Assembly: GCF_003852535.1 (NCBI RefSeq)
Contig: NZ_QAJP01000008.1
Span: forward strand, 254,013 to 318,012
Direction: 5' to 3'
DNA from: Herminiimonas sp. KBW02
Lineage (GTDB): Bacteria > Pseudomonadota > Gammaproteobacteria > Burkholderiales > Burkholderiaceae_D
Length of the DNA stretch: 64,000 bases
Shown in pieces: positions 29,575-39,782 of the stretch. The translations under genes were made by a program, and so were the position numbers. Every line of letters begins with the position of its first letter. Positions within the stretch are counted from its first letter, which is position 1. The notes beneath the pieces were generated by a model. That model worked only from the letters and a program-made list of their open reading frames with translations. It was not told the DNA's origin and made no database searches.

Positions 29575-31989
29575 TCAACGGCCATACCAGTAGCGCGCAT
29601 GCTCGCTGCGATAATCGCTCACTTGCAGCTGCTGGCCGAAATGCAGGCTGATGGCGCCGGTATCATCGCTGCGCAGGCGTGAAATCCCCAAAGCGCCGTA
29701 GCGATCATAGACTTCCTGCTTGGGATGACGGTAACGGTTGCGGTAACCGACCTGGAACACTGCAAATTGCGGATCGACGGCACGCAGGAAAGGCTCGGTC
29801 GATGAGGTACCGCTGCCGTGATGCGGCGCCAGCAATATATCGGCGCGCAACATATCTGCCTGATTGGCGACCAGCTCCGCCTCCTGCCGCGCTTCTATAT
29901 CGCCAGGCAACAGGATGGCGTGCTCGCCCAGCGTAATCTTCAGCGTGCAACTGCGCGCATTTGGCTTCCACTTGCTGCTCTCGTAACTATCAGTTGACGG
30001 ATGCAACACCTCAAACCGCGCACCATCCCACTCCCAAGTCTGCCCGGCCGCACAACGCTGGTGCGGCGGCCCGCTATTCACTATCGGGTGATCGAGCGGC
30101 AGCGAACTCGACAGCTGCGCGACTTCGACTTCCTTCAATATTGACAAGGCTCCGCCCGAATGGTCGTTGTCGCTATGCGAAATCATCACACCGTCGAGCC
30201 GGTTAATCCCGCGCGCATGCAGATAAGGCAGGATGACGCGATTGCCGCCGTCCGATTCCGGCGCGTAAACCGGCCCGGTATCGTAGAGCAGGCGGTGTTT
30301 TTCCGTTTCCACCAGCAAGGCCATGCCCTGCCCTACATCAAAGGCCGTCACCCACATTTCACCCGCACGCGGATGAGCCGCAGTATTCAACAGCAAGGGC
30401 AACCAGGCAAATGCGCCCAGGTATCGCGCAGGCCAGCCACGCGGCGCCAGCATCCAGACCGTGCCAGACAGGGCCAGCGCAAACATCCACCATGCAGGAA
30501 TAGGCACAGTCCAGACGGCCAATTGCCAGCCACTCATCCAGCCCAGCAATTGCGCCAGCTCCCGGATCAGGAAATGCGCAAACTCCAGACACCAGCCGGA
30601 TAAAGGCGCGGGCAACACGCTGCCTGCCAGTGCCAGCGGCGTAACAAAGAAACTGACTAGCGGTATCGCCACCGCATTGGCGATCGGACTGACCAGTGAA
30701 GCCTGGCCAAACAACAATACGGTAAACGGCACCAGCCCTATCGTGACTGCGTATTGCGTCAACCCGGCGTTCTTCAATGCAACACGCCAACGCGATTGTG
30801 CAGACTGGGCGGGTGCCCGCGCCCGTCCGACGCTGACATACATGATCACTGCAACAGCGCCGAAAGAGAGCCAGAAACCCGGCCCCAGTACCGCCCAAGG
30901 ATCAAGCACCACCACCACACCCAAGGCTACACACAAGACATAAGAAACGCTGGTAATCCGGCCGTACCACAAGGCCAGCGCCACCACCGTCAGCATATAC
31001 AGCGTGCGCTGCGCAGGCACTCCGGAACCGGCCAGCAAGACATACACCAGAGCTGCCAGACCGCCCGCCAGCGCCGCGGCTTTTTGCGCCGGCAGCAGCA
31101 AAGGCAACCTGGCTAAAGTGAAAAAAGAACGCCGCCACAATGCAAAGACCAGACCGGCAAACATGGCGGCGATCATGGTGATATGCAAACCGGAAATTGA
31201 GATCAGATGAGAGACGCCGGTCCGGTTGAATACCGCCCAGTCCGATTGGCTGATAGCGCGCTGATCACCCACCACCAGCGCCACGATCACACCCGCATAG
31301 GGCTTCCCATCCAGCGTTCGTTCAATACGTTGCCGCAACCAGCCGCGACTACGCTCGACCACATTATTGAAACTGAACACAAACGGAGAGAGTCGCTGAT
31401 TCTTCAGCTCGGCTTTTTGATCCGGACGCACATAACCAGTGGCACGGATATTCTGCTCCAGCAACCAGCGCTCGTAATCAAAACCATACGGATTGGCATT
31501 GCCATGCGGGCGCTTCAGTCGCAAGGTCAGCTGCCAGCGCTCACCGGCATGTATCTCGCTAATTGGTGTCGCATCCGCCGGATTAAAGGATGAGTACCAG
31601 GACAAAGCCAGCTTGCCCGGTATGGTCGGCACCACGCCTTCCAGCGGCAAAACTTCTTCAACCGCAAAGTTGAAACGCACACCACGTTCAACATAATTCG
31701 GCAGGCTGGAGATCGTTCCAATCACGGTGATGTCCTTGCCCTCCAGATCCTTCGCCAACTCATGCGACAAATAATATTGCGCGAATAAAGCTGCCCAGAT
31801 GAAGCCCAGGATCGCACCAAACAGTACGAATAAAGGGGGCTTGAGTTTTTGCAAGATGGAGTGACGCGCCAGTGCGATCAATACACAGGCAGCAATCAGA
31901 AGCAGCAGGATGGTGAAATATTGCGGCAGCGTAGCGCGTGTTTGTAGCCAGGCGGCCCCTATGACAAAGCCGAGGATTGCACTACGCAT
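29575..31989 (-). CDS. comEC: DNA internalization protein ComEC/Rec2
   Basis: 804 residues. An N-terminal OB-like domain (about 60-200) is followed by the competence membrane domain with about ten spans (SHLISISGLHITMIAAMFAG; GSGVPAQRTLYMLTVVALAL). A C-terminal MBL domain has SHSDNDHSGGALSIL and LLAPHHGSGTSS. It forms the inner-membrane channel for single-stranded DNA during transformation. Its presence suggests natural competence, but other com genes are outside the window. The gap 29357-29574 to pyrG shows no feature. Confidence 0.93.
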   Translation of the reverse strand: MRSAILGFVIGAAWLQTRATLPQYFTILLLLIAACVLIALARHSILQKLKPPLFVLFGAILGFIWAALFAQYYLSHELAKDLEGKDITVIGTISSLPNYVERGVRFNFAVEEVLPLEGVVPTIPGKLALSWYSSFNPADATPISEIHAGERWQLTLRLKRPHGNANPYGFDYERWLLEQNIRATGYVRPDQKAELKNQRLSPFVFSFNNVVERSRGWLRQRIERTLDGKPYAGVIVALVVGDQRAISQSDWAVFNRTGVSHLISISGLHITMIAAMFAGLVFALWRRSFFTLARLPLLLPAQKAAALAGGLAALVYVLLAGSGVPAQRTLYMLTVVALALWYGRITSVSYVLCVALGVVVVLDPWAVLGPGFWLSFGAVAVIMYVSVGRARAPAQSAQSRWRVALKNAGLTQYAVTIGLVPFTVLLFGQASLVSPIANAVAIPLVSFFVTPLALAGSVLPAPLSGWCLEFAHFLIRELAQLLGWMSGWQLAVWTVPIPAWWMFALALSGTVWMLAPRGWPARYLGAFAWLPLLLNTAAHPRAGEMWVTAFDVGQGMALLVETEKHRLLYDTGPVYAPESDGGNRVILPYLHARGINRLDGVMISHSDNDHSGGALSILKEVEVAQLSSSLPLDHPIVNSGPPHQRCAAGQTWEWDGARFEVLHPSTDSYESSKWKPNARSCTLKITLGEHAILLPGDIEARQEAELVANQADMLRADILLAPHHGSGTSSTEPFLRAVDPQFAVFQVGYRNRYRHPKQEVYDRYGALGISRLRSDDTGAISLHFGQQLQVSDYRSEHARYWYGR

Positions 31990-31997
31990 GCCTGCAG

Positions 31998-32795
31998 CTA
32001 GATAAAGCCGCCCAGCCGCGGCATCACGGCAAGCGCATTGGCGGTCGTCTGGCGTGCGACGACGTCCAGCGGCAGTTCACGCAATTCAGCCAGCACCTGG
32101 CCTATACGTGGCAATTGCTCAGGACTATTGCGCTCAGGGTGCAACCAGGCCGGAGAAATATCGGGCGCATCGGTTTCCAGCACGATGGCTTCAATCGGCA
32201 AGGTCGCCGCCATGCGCCTGATCTGCAGCGCACGCGTAAAAGTCATGGCACCGCCAAAACCGAGTTTGAAATTGAGAGAGATAAAGGTTTCAGCCTGCTG
32301 GAAGCTGCCGTTGAAAGCATGTGCAATGCCGCCGACCACTTTTATGCGACGCAAGTATTTCAGGATGCTGTCCTGCGAACGCCGCACATGGAGCAACACC
32401 GGCAAGTCAAAATCACGCGCGATCTTGAGCTGTTCTGCATAAAAGAATTCCTGCTTCTCGCGCATCTCCGGCGTGGTCAGCATAGGCACAAAAAAATCCA
32501 GGCCTATCTCACCCAATGCGACAAAACGGGGATCGTTCATCGCAGCAGCCACCGTCTCGCGCAACAGCGCGAGATCACTCTCCTGTGCCTGCGGTACATA
32601 GATGGGATGGATGCCGAGGGCGTAACTGCAATTGGCATGCTTGCGCGCCAGCTCAGCCACCGTCACGAAGTTGTCGCGCGCAACCGCCGGGATCACGATC
32701 ATGCTGACCTCACTTTGCGCCGCACCGACTGCAATGGTGTCTTCAACACCCGCAAACTCAGCCGCATCCAGATGACAGTGTGTATCTACCCACAT
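31998..32795 (-). CDS. TatD family metal-dependent hydrolase
   Basis: 265 residues of the TatD TIM barrel: MWVDTHCHLDAAEF with the His-x-His ligands, ALGEIGLDFF, LPVLLHVRRSQD, GIAHAFNGSF and VLETDAPDISP. TatD proteins are metal-dependent 3' exonucleases with DNA-repair roles. The open frame starts five codons earlier at a TTG, but the ATG at 32795 fits the family. It ends 8 bases before the comEC start codon. Confidence 0.9.
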   Translation of the reverse strand: MWVDTHCHLDAAEFAGVEDTIAVGAAQSEVSMIVIPAVARDNFVTVAELARKHANCSYALGIHPIYVPQAQESDLALLRETVAAAMNDPRFVALGEIGLDFFVPMLTTPEMREKQEFFYAEQLKIARDFDLPVLLHVRRSQDSILKYLRRIKVVGGIAHAFNGSFQQAETFISLNFKLGFGGAMTFTRALQIRRMAATLPIEAIVLETDAPDISPAWLHPERNSPEQLPRIGQVLAELRELPLDVVARQTTANALAVMPRLGGFI

Positions 32796-32852
32796 ATCAA
32801 CGATGCGCAATCAGATGATAGAAGTGCAAATCATCCATAGCTATCCCGAAAA

Positions 32853-33539
32853 TCAATCCGTATAAGGCTGCAGCCCCTCATCCGACAAACGCAGAATCCG
32901 GTCGCAGTGCGTCGCCAGCTCAACATCATGCGTCACGATGATAAACGCGGTGCCCAAAGTACGTGACAACTCCAGCATCAGGTCGAAAGTTTTTTGCGCA
33001 GTCGCTCTATCCAGGTTACCGGTAGGTTCATCTGCCAGTACGCAAGCCGGTTGCGTCACCAGCGCCCGCGCCAGTGCCACCCGTTGTCGCTCACCACCGG
33101 ACAACTCACCCGGCACGTGTGTGACGCGATGCTCAAGACCGACCCGCGCCAATATTTTGCGCGCTGTTTCATGCGCTTCCGCACGTGGCACACGCCGTAT
33201 CATCAGCGGCATCGCCACATTATCCAACGCAGAAAACTCTGGTAAGAGATGATGGAACTGATACACAAAGCCCAGCGACTGGTTACGCAAGTCACCACGC
33301 TTCTTTTCATCCAGCGTCGCAAAGTCCTGCCCCAGCAAGGTCACCGAACCTTCACTAGGCGTATCCAGGCCACCTAGCAAATGCAGCAAGGTTGATTTGC
33401 CGGAACCAGAAGCGCCGACGATGGCCACGCGTTCGCCCTTGACGATATCCAGGCTGATGCCTTTCAGCACATTGACCGCATACTTCCCTTGCGTGAAAGT
33501 CTTAGCCAGATCGCGACACGCCAATACTTGATCACTCAT
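32853..33539 (-). CDS. lolD: Lipoprotein-releasing ABC transporter ATPase LolD
   Basis: 228 residues. ABC ATPase with Walker [11 protein letters not shown]-loop [16 protein letters not shown], signature [15 protein letters not shown] and Walker [12 protein letters not shown]. The [13 protein letters not shown] segment is typical of LolD. It drives release of outer-membrane lipoproteins from the inner membrane. It overlaps the permease gene by 8 bases, indicating translational coupling. Confidence 0.95.
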   Translation of the reverse strand: MSDQVLACRDLAKTFTQGKYAVNVLKGISLDIVKGERVAIVGASGSGKSTLLHLLGGLDTPSEGSVTLLGQDFATLDEKKRGDLRNQSLGFVYQFHHLLPEFSALDNVAMPLMIRRVPRAEAHETARKILARVGLEHRVTHVPGELSGGERQRVALARALVTQPACVLADEPTGNLDRATAQKTFDLMLELSRTLGTAFIIVTHDVELATHCDRILRLSDEGLQPYTD

Positions 33540-34797
33540 AACGCAATGCCTCCGCAGGTTTTACGCGGGCAGCCCACCAGCTTGGGTACAGCGTCGCAAC
33601 AAAAGAAAGTACCACGGCCACGCTACCGATCGTCCAGACATCGTTCCAGCGCAAATCGGATGGCAGTTCGCTAATCAGATAAATATCCTTAGGCAGGAAC
33701 TGCACCTGCAGCAAGCGTTCGATGAACGGCACGATCACATCGATATTCGAAGCGATCAGCACACCACCACCGACACCCAGCGCAGTACCTATCAGACCGA
33801 CCAAAGCGCCCTGGATCATGAAGATCTTCATGATGGAACGCGGCGAAGCACCGAGGGTACGCAGAATTGCGATGTCGGCTTGCTTGTCGGTCACTGTCAT
33901 CACCAAGGTAGACACCAGATTGAATGCCGCTACCGCGATAATCAGGGTCAGAATGATGAACATCATGCGTTTTTCTGTCTGCACCGCAGCGAACCAGTTA
34001 CGGTTCTGACGCGACCAGTCACGTATCAGCACATTGCCGCTGATGACTTGCGTCAAATCCATCGCTACCTGCGGCGCCTGTTGCATATCCTTGATCTTCA
34101 GGCGCAAACCGGAGGGCGCCGGCAGCTTGAACATGGTCATCGCATCATTAATATGGATGAAGGCCAGCGTCGAATCGTATTCAAAGTGACCAGAATCAAA
34201 AATCCCGGCCACGGTAAATTGCTTGAGACGCGGGATTACACCTGCTGGCGTAACCTGCCCTTGCGGCGCGATCATCGTCACCTTGTCACCCAGTTGCGCG
34301 CCCATGCTGCGTGCCAGCTCATTGCCCAGCACGATATTAAATTCACCTGCGCGCAAATTATTCAGACTGCCCTGACGCACCTGTGACGCGACGTCCGAAA
34401 CTTTAGGCTCTTCTGCCGGCAACACACCACGCACCGCGACACCACGCAAAGTGTCATCACGCGTCATCATGGCCTGTGCATCCACATACGGTGCAGCGCC
34501 CAGTACTTCTTTATTGGTGAAGGCTTCACGCGCAGTCGCCTGCCAGTCCGGCAACGCACCTTGCGGCTCAAAGATTTCTATATGTGAGAGCACCGACAGC
34601 ATGCGGTCACGCACTTCCTTCTGGAAGCCGTTCATGACCGACAACACAATAATCAGTGCCGCCACGCCGAGCGCGATACCCGCCATCGAAATCAGCGAGA
34701 TAAATGAAATAAAGCTGTTACGACCACTACGTCGTCCGGCACGCGTATAACGTATGCCGACCAGCCATTCGAAAGATAGGTTTTTTATGATGCTCAA
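33532..34797 (-). CDS. lolC: Lipoprotein-releasing ABC transporter permease, LolC/LolE family
   Basis: 421 residues. [20 protein letters not shown] leads into the first membrane span ([20 protein letters not shown]). A long periplasmic domain (about 60-265) follows, then three C-terminal spans with [21 protein letters not shown] chose the TTG start at 34797: CAGGAG lies eight bases upstream, and the longer frame to 34851 adds 18 residues with no family resemblance. Only one permease is present, as in species using a LolF-type homodimer. Confidence 0.9.
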   Translation of the reverse strand: MSIIKNLSFEWLVGIRYTRAGRRSGRNSFISFISLISMAGIALGVAALIIVLSVMNGFQKEVRDRMLSVLSHIEIFEPQGALPDWQATAREAFTNKEVLGAAPYVDAQAMMTRDDTLRGVAVRGVLPAEEPKVSDVASQVRQGSLNNLRAGEFNIVLGNELARSMGAQLGDKVTMIAPQGQVTPAGVIPRLKQFTVAGIFDSGHFEYDSTLAFIHINDAMTMFKLPAPSGLRLKIKDMQQAPQVAMDLTQVISGNVLIRDWSRQNRNWFAAVQTEKRMMFIILTLIIAVAAFNLVSTLVMTVTDKQADIAILRTLGASPRSIMKIFMIQGALVGLIGTALGVGGGVLIASNIDVIVPFIERLLQVQFLPKDIYLISELPSDLRWNDVWTIGSVAVVLSFVATLYPSWWAARVKPAEALRYE

Positions 34798-34993
34798 AGA
34801 GGGCTCCTGAATGCAGCACGCAGTTTGCCATACATTCCCCCTTGCCAGCACGGCACAAGGTTGAAAAGCGGCAAGCGTACCAGCGATTGACTATGCCATA
34901 TCTATTTACGTTCCCGGCAGATACAAATGCAGATAACGGTCCAGACAACGATCCAGATAGCAGCGGATCACGCAATTGCCCTACAATCGCGGC

Positions 34994-36040
34994 ATGACTC
35001 AACTTGCACTCCTATTACCGTACGCCCTGCCACAGAAAGAATTGGCACGCGACCTGCTGCGTGAGCTGAAAACGCCCGCACTCGCCACCCTGCTCGGACG
35101 CGGCGATATAAACGAACATCAGGTATTGGACGGCTTTGCCCGCAGCCTGCCGCATGAAGCCTGGCTCGCGCAGCAATTCGGCCTGGACAGCGCGGACGAC
35201 ACCAGCCCCGCGGCAGCACGCAATGCCATGGCCGCTTACGGCCTGCCAGCCACCGACGGTGCCTGGTTCATCCTGCAGCCGGTGCATTTACATATCGCCC
35301 GCGACCATCTGGTCCTGACCGATCCGCAACAATTGCAATTGGCTGAAGAAGACGCACGCGCCCTGTTTGACGTCGTGCAGCCCTTGTTTGCAGAAACCGG
35401 ACAAGCGCTGCTGTATGGCGATGCGCAAACCTGGTTCCTGCGCGCCGACGACTTATCTGCTTTGCAGACGTCAACTCCGGGCGCAGCCTGCGGTCACAAC
35501 ATCGACATCTGGATGCCCAAGGGCGAAAAAGCGCGTGACTGGCGGCGCCTGCAAAACGAAGTACAAATGCATTGGCATGCCCATCCGACCAATGAAGCAC
35601 GTGAAATGCGCGGCCTGAAACCAGTCAACTCAGTCTGGCTATGGGGCGCCACAAACAGCAATAATACGGCTCCGGCACAGAAATTTGAAGAAACGTTCAG
35701 TTTATCTGCCGAGCACAATCCGCTGGTCGGCGCAGAGCTGAGGCAGCGTGCCGTGAGCTCCGCCGCCGAGCTGCTGGCCACCCACCCGCAGCGCGGACTG
35801 CTCACACTGGACAGCCTGATTGCCCCGGCCATGGCTGGTGACTGGGCGGAATGGCTGGTGCGCCTGCAAGCGATGGAAAGCATCTGGTTCGCACCTTTGC
35901 TGGAAGCACTGAAGAATGGTCAGCTCGATCAGCTCAGCATCACGCTCAGCAATAACACCGCCTTATCGACCATCACCAGCAGCAAATCATCGTTGCGCAA
36001 ATTCTGGCGCAAAGCATCACTCGCACGACTGGCACCATGA
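34994..36040 (+). CDS. RpfE-like conserved protein upstream of recJ
   Basis: 348 residues, no signal peptide. MTQLALLLPYALPQKELARD, then DGAWFILQPVHLHIARDHLVL, HMHWHAHP-like VQMHWHAHPTNEAREMRGL and NSVWLWGATN. This matches a family annotated in Xanthomonas as RpfE and in Burkholderiales as an uncharacterised protein resembling cofactor-independent phosphoglycerate mutase. The molecular function is unknown. Its stop overlaps the recJ start (ATGA), and the rpfE-recJ pairing with prfB-lysS nearby recurs in Xanthomonas, supporting a functional link. Confidence 0.8.
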   Translation: MTQLALLLPYALPQKELARDLLRELKTPALATLLGRGDINEHQVLDGFARSLPHEAWLAQQFGLDSADDTSPAAARNAMAAYGLPATDGAWFILQPVHLHIARDHLVLTDPQQLQLAEEDARALFDVVQPLFAETGQALLYGDAQTWFLRADDLSALQTSTPGAACGHNIDIWMPKGEKARDWRRLQNEVQMHWHAHPTNEAREMRGLKPVNSVWLWGATNSNNTAPAQKFEETFSLSAEHNPLVGAELRQRAVSSAAELLATHPQRGLLTLDSLIAPAMAGDWAEWLVRLQAMESIWFAPLLEALKNGQLDQLSITLSNNTALSTITSSKSSLRKFWRKASLARLAP

Positions 36041-37734
36041 CCCGTATCACGACTCGCCCCTACCCCTTCCGCGACGCCGAACGCATGCTGCAAAGCGGCG
36101 TGCACCCGGTCATGGCACGTCTGTATGCCGCACGCGGCTTGCTCGACATCAAGGAATTGAATAGCGAACTGACTGCTCTGATTCCACCGCCCGGTTTGCT
36201 GCAAATAGACGTCGCAGCCAGCTACCTGGCCGACGCGATTGCCGCCAAAAAGAAACTCGTCATCGTCGCCGACTACGATTGCGATGGCGCGACCGCCTGT
36301 GCGGTTGCGCTGCGTGGTTTGCGCGCGATGGGTGCCATCGTCGACTTCATCGTGCCGAATCGCTTTGAATACGGCTACGGCCTGACGCCGGAAATCGTCG
36401 CACTCGCGGTCCGCGAAAAAACACCCGACGTCATCGTCACCGTCGACAACGGCATCGCCAGCATAGACGGCGTCGCCGAAGCCAATCGCCGCGGCATCGA
36501 CGTGGTCGTGACCGATCATCACTTGCCCGCAGACACCTTGCCAGCAGCGCGCGTGATCGTGAACCCGAACCAGCCGGATTGCGGCTTCCCGAGCAAAAAC
36601 CTGGCCGGCGTCGGCGTCATGTTTTACGTGCTGCTGGCCTTGCGTGCCGAAATGCGCAAACGCGGTGTCTTCGATGCGCAGACGCAACCCAAGCTGGATA
36701 CCCTGCTCGATCTGGTCGCCCTCGGCACCGTGGCCGACGTGGTCAAGCTCGACGCCAACAACCGCATCCTGGTCGCCCAAGGTTTGAAGCGCATGCGCGC
36801 CGGACGCATGCATGCAGGCGTTGCCGCCCTGTTCCGCGCGGCAGGACGTGAAGCACGTCGCGCCTCACCGTTCGACCTTGGCTTTGCACTGGGGCCGCGC
36901 CTGAATGCCGCCGGTCGCCTGTCGGACATGTCGCTAGGCATAGAATGCCTGACCACTGATGACGAAGGCCGTGCCTGGGCTATCGCGCAGCAACTCGATG
37001 AAATCAATCGTGAACGTCGCACCATCGAAGCGGATATGCAGGACACCGCACTGCTCTTGCTGGAAAACTTCAATCCGCAAGACAAGACCACCATCAGCGT
37101 GTTTGATCCGAGCTGGCATCAGGGTGTAATCGGTATCGTTGCTTCACGCCTGAAAGACAAGTTTTACCGCCCGACGATTACCTTTGCCGATGCTGGCGAT
37201 GGCTGGATCAAGGGTTCAGGTCGCTCAATTGCTGGCTTCCATTTGCGCGACGCGCTAGACCTGGTATCCAAGCACGCGCCCACACTGATAGATAAATTCG
37301 GCGGCCATGCGATGGCGGCTGGCTTGACGATACGGGCAGATGCGCTGGAAGCGTTTACGGCAGCGTTTGAAGCGGTAGGCAAGGACTGGCTGGATCAGAA
37401 TCAGCTGGAACGCGTAGTGGAAACCGACGGCCCGCTGGAAACCGCTTACTTCACCACGCAATTCATAGAATTGATGGAAGCACAGGTTTGGGGTCAGGGC
37501 TTTGCGCCACCGGTTTTCTGCGATGAGTTCCGCGTCGTCAATCAACGCATCCTGAAAGAACGCCACCTCAAGCTGACACTGGAAAAAGATGGTGCCAGCT
37601 ATGACGCTATCTGGTTCGGGCACATAGACTCACTACCGAGTCGTGCGCGTGTAGCCTTCCGTCTGGATGCAAATGAATTCAATGGCAGAACCCGCGTCCA
37701 GTTGCTGGTCGAGCATGCGGAAGCTGCCAGCTAA
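36037..37734 (+). CDS. recJ: Single-stranded-DNA-specific exonuclease RecJ
   Basis: 565 residues of the DHH superfamily: the motif in VIVADYDCDGATACAVALRG, VTVDNGIAS, VVTDHHLPAD, the DHHA1 domain with GSGRSIAGFHLRDAL and FGGHAMAAGLTI, then the C-terminal OB fold. RecJ degrades single-stranded DNA 5' to 3' in recombination and mismatch repair. Start codon overlaps the upstream gene by four bases. Confidence 0.96.
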   Translation: MTRITTRPYPFRDAERMLQSGVHPVMARLYAARGLLDIKELNSELTALIPPPGLLQIDVAASYLADAIAAKKKLVIVADYDCDGATACAVALRGLRAMGAIVDFIVPNRFEYGYGLTPEIVALAVREKTPDVIVTVDNGIASIDGVAEANRRGIDVVVTDHHLPADTLPAARVIVNPNQPDCGFPSKNLAGVGVMFYVLLALRAEMRKRGVFDAQTQPKLDTLLDLVALGTVADVVKLDANNRILVAQGLKRMRAGRMHAGVAALFRAAGREARRASPFDLGFALGPRLNAAGRLSDMSLGIECLTTDDEGRAWAIAQQLDEINRERRTIEADMQDTALLLLENFNPQDKTTISVFDPSWHQGVIGIVASRLKDKFYRPTITFADAGDGWIKGSGRSIAGFHLRDALDLVSKHAPTLIDKFGGHAMAAGLTIRADALEAFTAAFEAVGKDWLDQNQLERVVETDGPLETAYFTTQFIELMEAQVWGQGFAPPVFCDEFRVVNQRILKERHLKLTLEKDGASYDAIWFGHIDSLPSRARVAFRLDANEFNGRTRVQLLVEHAEAAS

Positions 37735-37755
37735 ATCTGTTCAAGCAAGCAGGTG

Positions 37756-38481
37756 TCAACGCACCGGCAGAAATTGCAGGAAGGAACCACCGATCAGGTT
37801 TTGCACATAGGTGATACCGGCGCGGCGGTACTTCTCAGTCAGGAACTCGGCCATCAGGTCGAGTCGACCAACTACCTTGCCGAATTCCCGCTCAAAGCTC
37901 AGGTTCCGCCCGTTTTCGCTGATATCGTCCGCCAGCAGCAAGACCTTGCCATTACTGTCGCGCCTGCTGCCCAGCAGCCACACCGCGATTTCGATATTGC
38001 GCGCTGCATTGTAGATATGCTGCGCGTCCAGCCCGTCTATCAGGAAAAATTCGGTTTTGCCGTCATGTGCGGCAACGATCATGTCGGCACTGCTGTAAAT
38101 CAGCGCCGCCACCCGGTCGCCGCTGAACTCAGGGCTCAGAGCCAGGGACAAGGCCTTGATGTCGCGCTGCCCCTGCAAGCCCGGCCAGGCCTGACGCTGC
38201 GCCACCGCCGCCCGCACCCGCTTGATGCTTTCTTCGCGGCTGGTGCCGGTTTTACGCCATTCGGCAGGATTGCGCCGGTACAGCTTATCCATCAGCAGGT
38301 ACAAGCTTTCCAGATTGTCACGCATGGCGATGGTCGCGATCCGGTTGGTATCCGACTGCGCCATCTCTTTACCGCTGGCTGACATACCCTTGACTTCCCC
38401 GCGTGGCGCCGGGGTCGTGGAACAGCCTGTCAGTACCGCACATACGCAAAAAAACGCGCAAATGTGTCGCGACCGCTCCAT
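37756..38481 (-). CDS. Conserved lipoprotein of unknown function
   Basis: 241 residues. Lipobox LTGC at about residue 20, then STTPAPRGEVKGMSASG. The mature part has a helical region with LYLLMDKLYRRNPAEWRK, and SPEFSGDRVAALIYSSADMI, FLIDGLDAQHIYNAARNIE and a conserved-looking end NLIGGSFLQFLPVR. It resembles uncharacterised Burkholderiales lipoproteins. Convergent to recJ and divergent from prfB. Confidence 0.75.
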   Translation of the reverse strand: MERSRHICAFFCVCAVLTGCSTTPAPRGEVKGMSASGKEMAQSDTNRIATIAMRDNLESLYLLMDKLYRRNPAEWRKTGTSREESIKRVRAAVAQRQAWPGLQGQRDIKALSLALSPEFSGDRVAALIYSSADMIVAAHDGKTEFFLIDGLDAQHIYNAARNIEIAVWLLGSRRDSNGKVLLLADDISENGRNLSFEREFGKVVGRLDLMAEFLTEKYRRAGITYVQNLIGGSFLQFLPVR

Positions 38482-38540
38482 ATTTGTTACTCCCTGAGTA
38501 ATATTTATCAGTAGTCTTAATATTGAAAAAACGATATCCC

Positions 38541-38567
38541 AAGCCAGTTTGCCCTAGAAACTGGCTT
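38541..38567. promoter_or_regulatory. 10-bp inverted repeat in the lipoprotein-prfB divergent region
   Basis: AAGCCAGTTT (38541-38550) and AAACTGGCTT (38558-38567) are exact complements around a 7-base spacer. A TATAAT (38589-38594) lies 21 bases further on, so the right arm reaches the expected -35 position of the prfB promoter. A regulator site or a hairpin; neither strand has an immediate T run. Confidence 0.5.
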
Positions 38568-38621
38568 AAAAGCAAACACTAGCTCAGGTATAATTCACGG
38601 TTTGATTGCTGAAGAAATATC

Positions 38622-39726
38622 ATGGAAGCTGAACGCTTAAACTCCCTCGAATCCCTGCTCGCCGATCTCACGACTCGCGCGGCTGAACTCCGGAGGTATC
38701 TTTGACTTCGATGTGAAGTCAGAGAAACTCGACCAGGTCAACGGTGAACTCGAAGACCCGGATGTCTGGAACGACCAGAAACGCGCCCAGGATCTGGGCA
38801 AAGAAAAGAAATCGCTGGAAGCGATTGTCCACACGCTGATCAAGATCGATGCAGAGCTGAACGACGCCCGCGATCTGTTTGAAATGGCGCGTGAAGAAAA
38901 AGACGAAGACACCATCGCCGCCATCGAACAGGATGCACAGGAACTGCTGAAGCTGGTCGAAGGCATGGAATTCCGTCGCATGTTCAACAATCCGATGGAT
39001 GCCAACAACTGCTTTATCGATATCCAGGCTGGTGCCGGCGGTACCGAGGCGCAGGACTGGGCGTCGATGCTGCTGCGCCAATACCTGCGCTATTGCGAAC
39101 GCAAAGGCTTCAAAGTCGAAATCCTCGAACAATCCGACGGCGAGGTTGCAGGCATCAAAACCGCGACCCTTAAGGTTGAAGGCGACTACGCCTATGGCTT
39201 CCTGCGCACCGAAACCGGCGTGCATCGCCTGGTGCGCAAATCGCCGTTCGATTCTGCCAACGGTCGTCACACCTCGTTCTCCAGCTTGTTCGTCTACCCT
39301 GAAGTCGACGACTCGATCGAGATCGACATCAATCCGGCCGATGTCCGCATCGACACCTATCGTGCGTCCGGCGCGGGTGGTCAGCACATCAATAAAACCG
39401 ACTCCGCTGTGCGTCTGACGCACGGTCCGTCCGGCATTGTCGTGCAATGTCAGAACGACCGTTCGCAGCATCGCAACAAAGCCGAAGCATGGGACATGCT
39501 GAAAGCCAAACTGTTTGAACTGGAATTGCGCAATCGCATGAGCGAACAGCAAAAGCTGGAAGACTCCAAAACCGACGTCGGCTGGGGCCACCAGATCCGT
39601 TCCTACGTACTGGATCAATCCCGCATCAAGGATTTGCGTACCAACTTTGAAACCGGCAATACCAAGGCGGTACTCGACGGCGACATCGACGATTTCATCG
39701 CCGCATCGCTGAAGCAAGGCGTATAA
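38622..39726 (+). CDS. prfB: Peptide chain release factor 2 (programmed +1 frameshift)
   Basis: Expressed as join(38622..38702, 38704..39726), 367 residues. The first 27 codons end at CTT followed by an in-frame TGA at 38703-38705. Skipping one base continues as Asp-Phe-Asp-Val-Lys. RF2 features follow: the tripeptide anticodon in [11 protein letters not shown] and the catalytic GGQ in [16 protein letters not shown]. It releases peptides at UGA and UAA, so low RF2 favours frameshifting and restores its own level. It precedes lysS, a conserved pair. Confidence 0.96.
38691..38706 (+). promoter_or_regulatory. prfB programmed frameshift site
   Basis: CGG AGG TAT CTT TGA C. The Shine-Dalgarno-like GGAGG lies three bases before the slippery CTT codon, and the stop is UGA followed by C, the weak context used in E. 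coli. All the canonical parts of RF2 autoregulation are present. Confidence 0.95.
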
Positions 39727-39782
39727 GCAGCACCGAGTACCTCCGTCAATAAAACACATTTACATACAGATTGTTGCCTCCC

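Noticed and set aside
38713-39726. prfB called as a shorter gene starting at GTG 38713
   Set aside because: The frameshift signal and the upstream 27 codons are canonical, so the joined gene is preferred.
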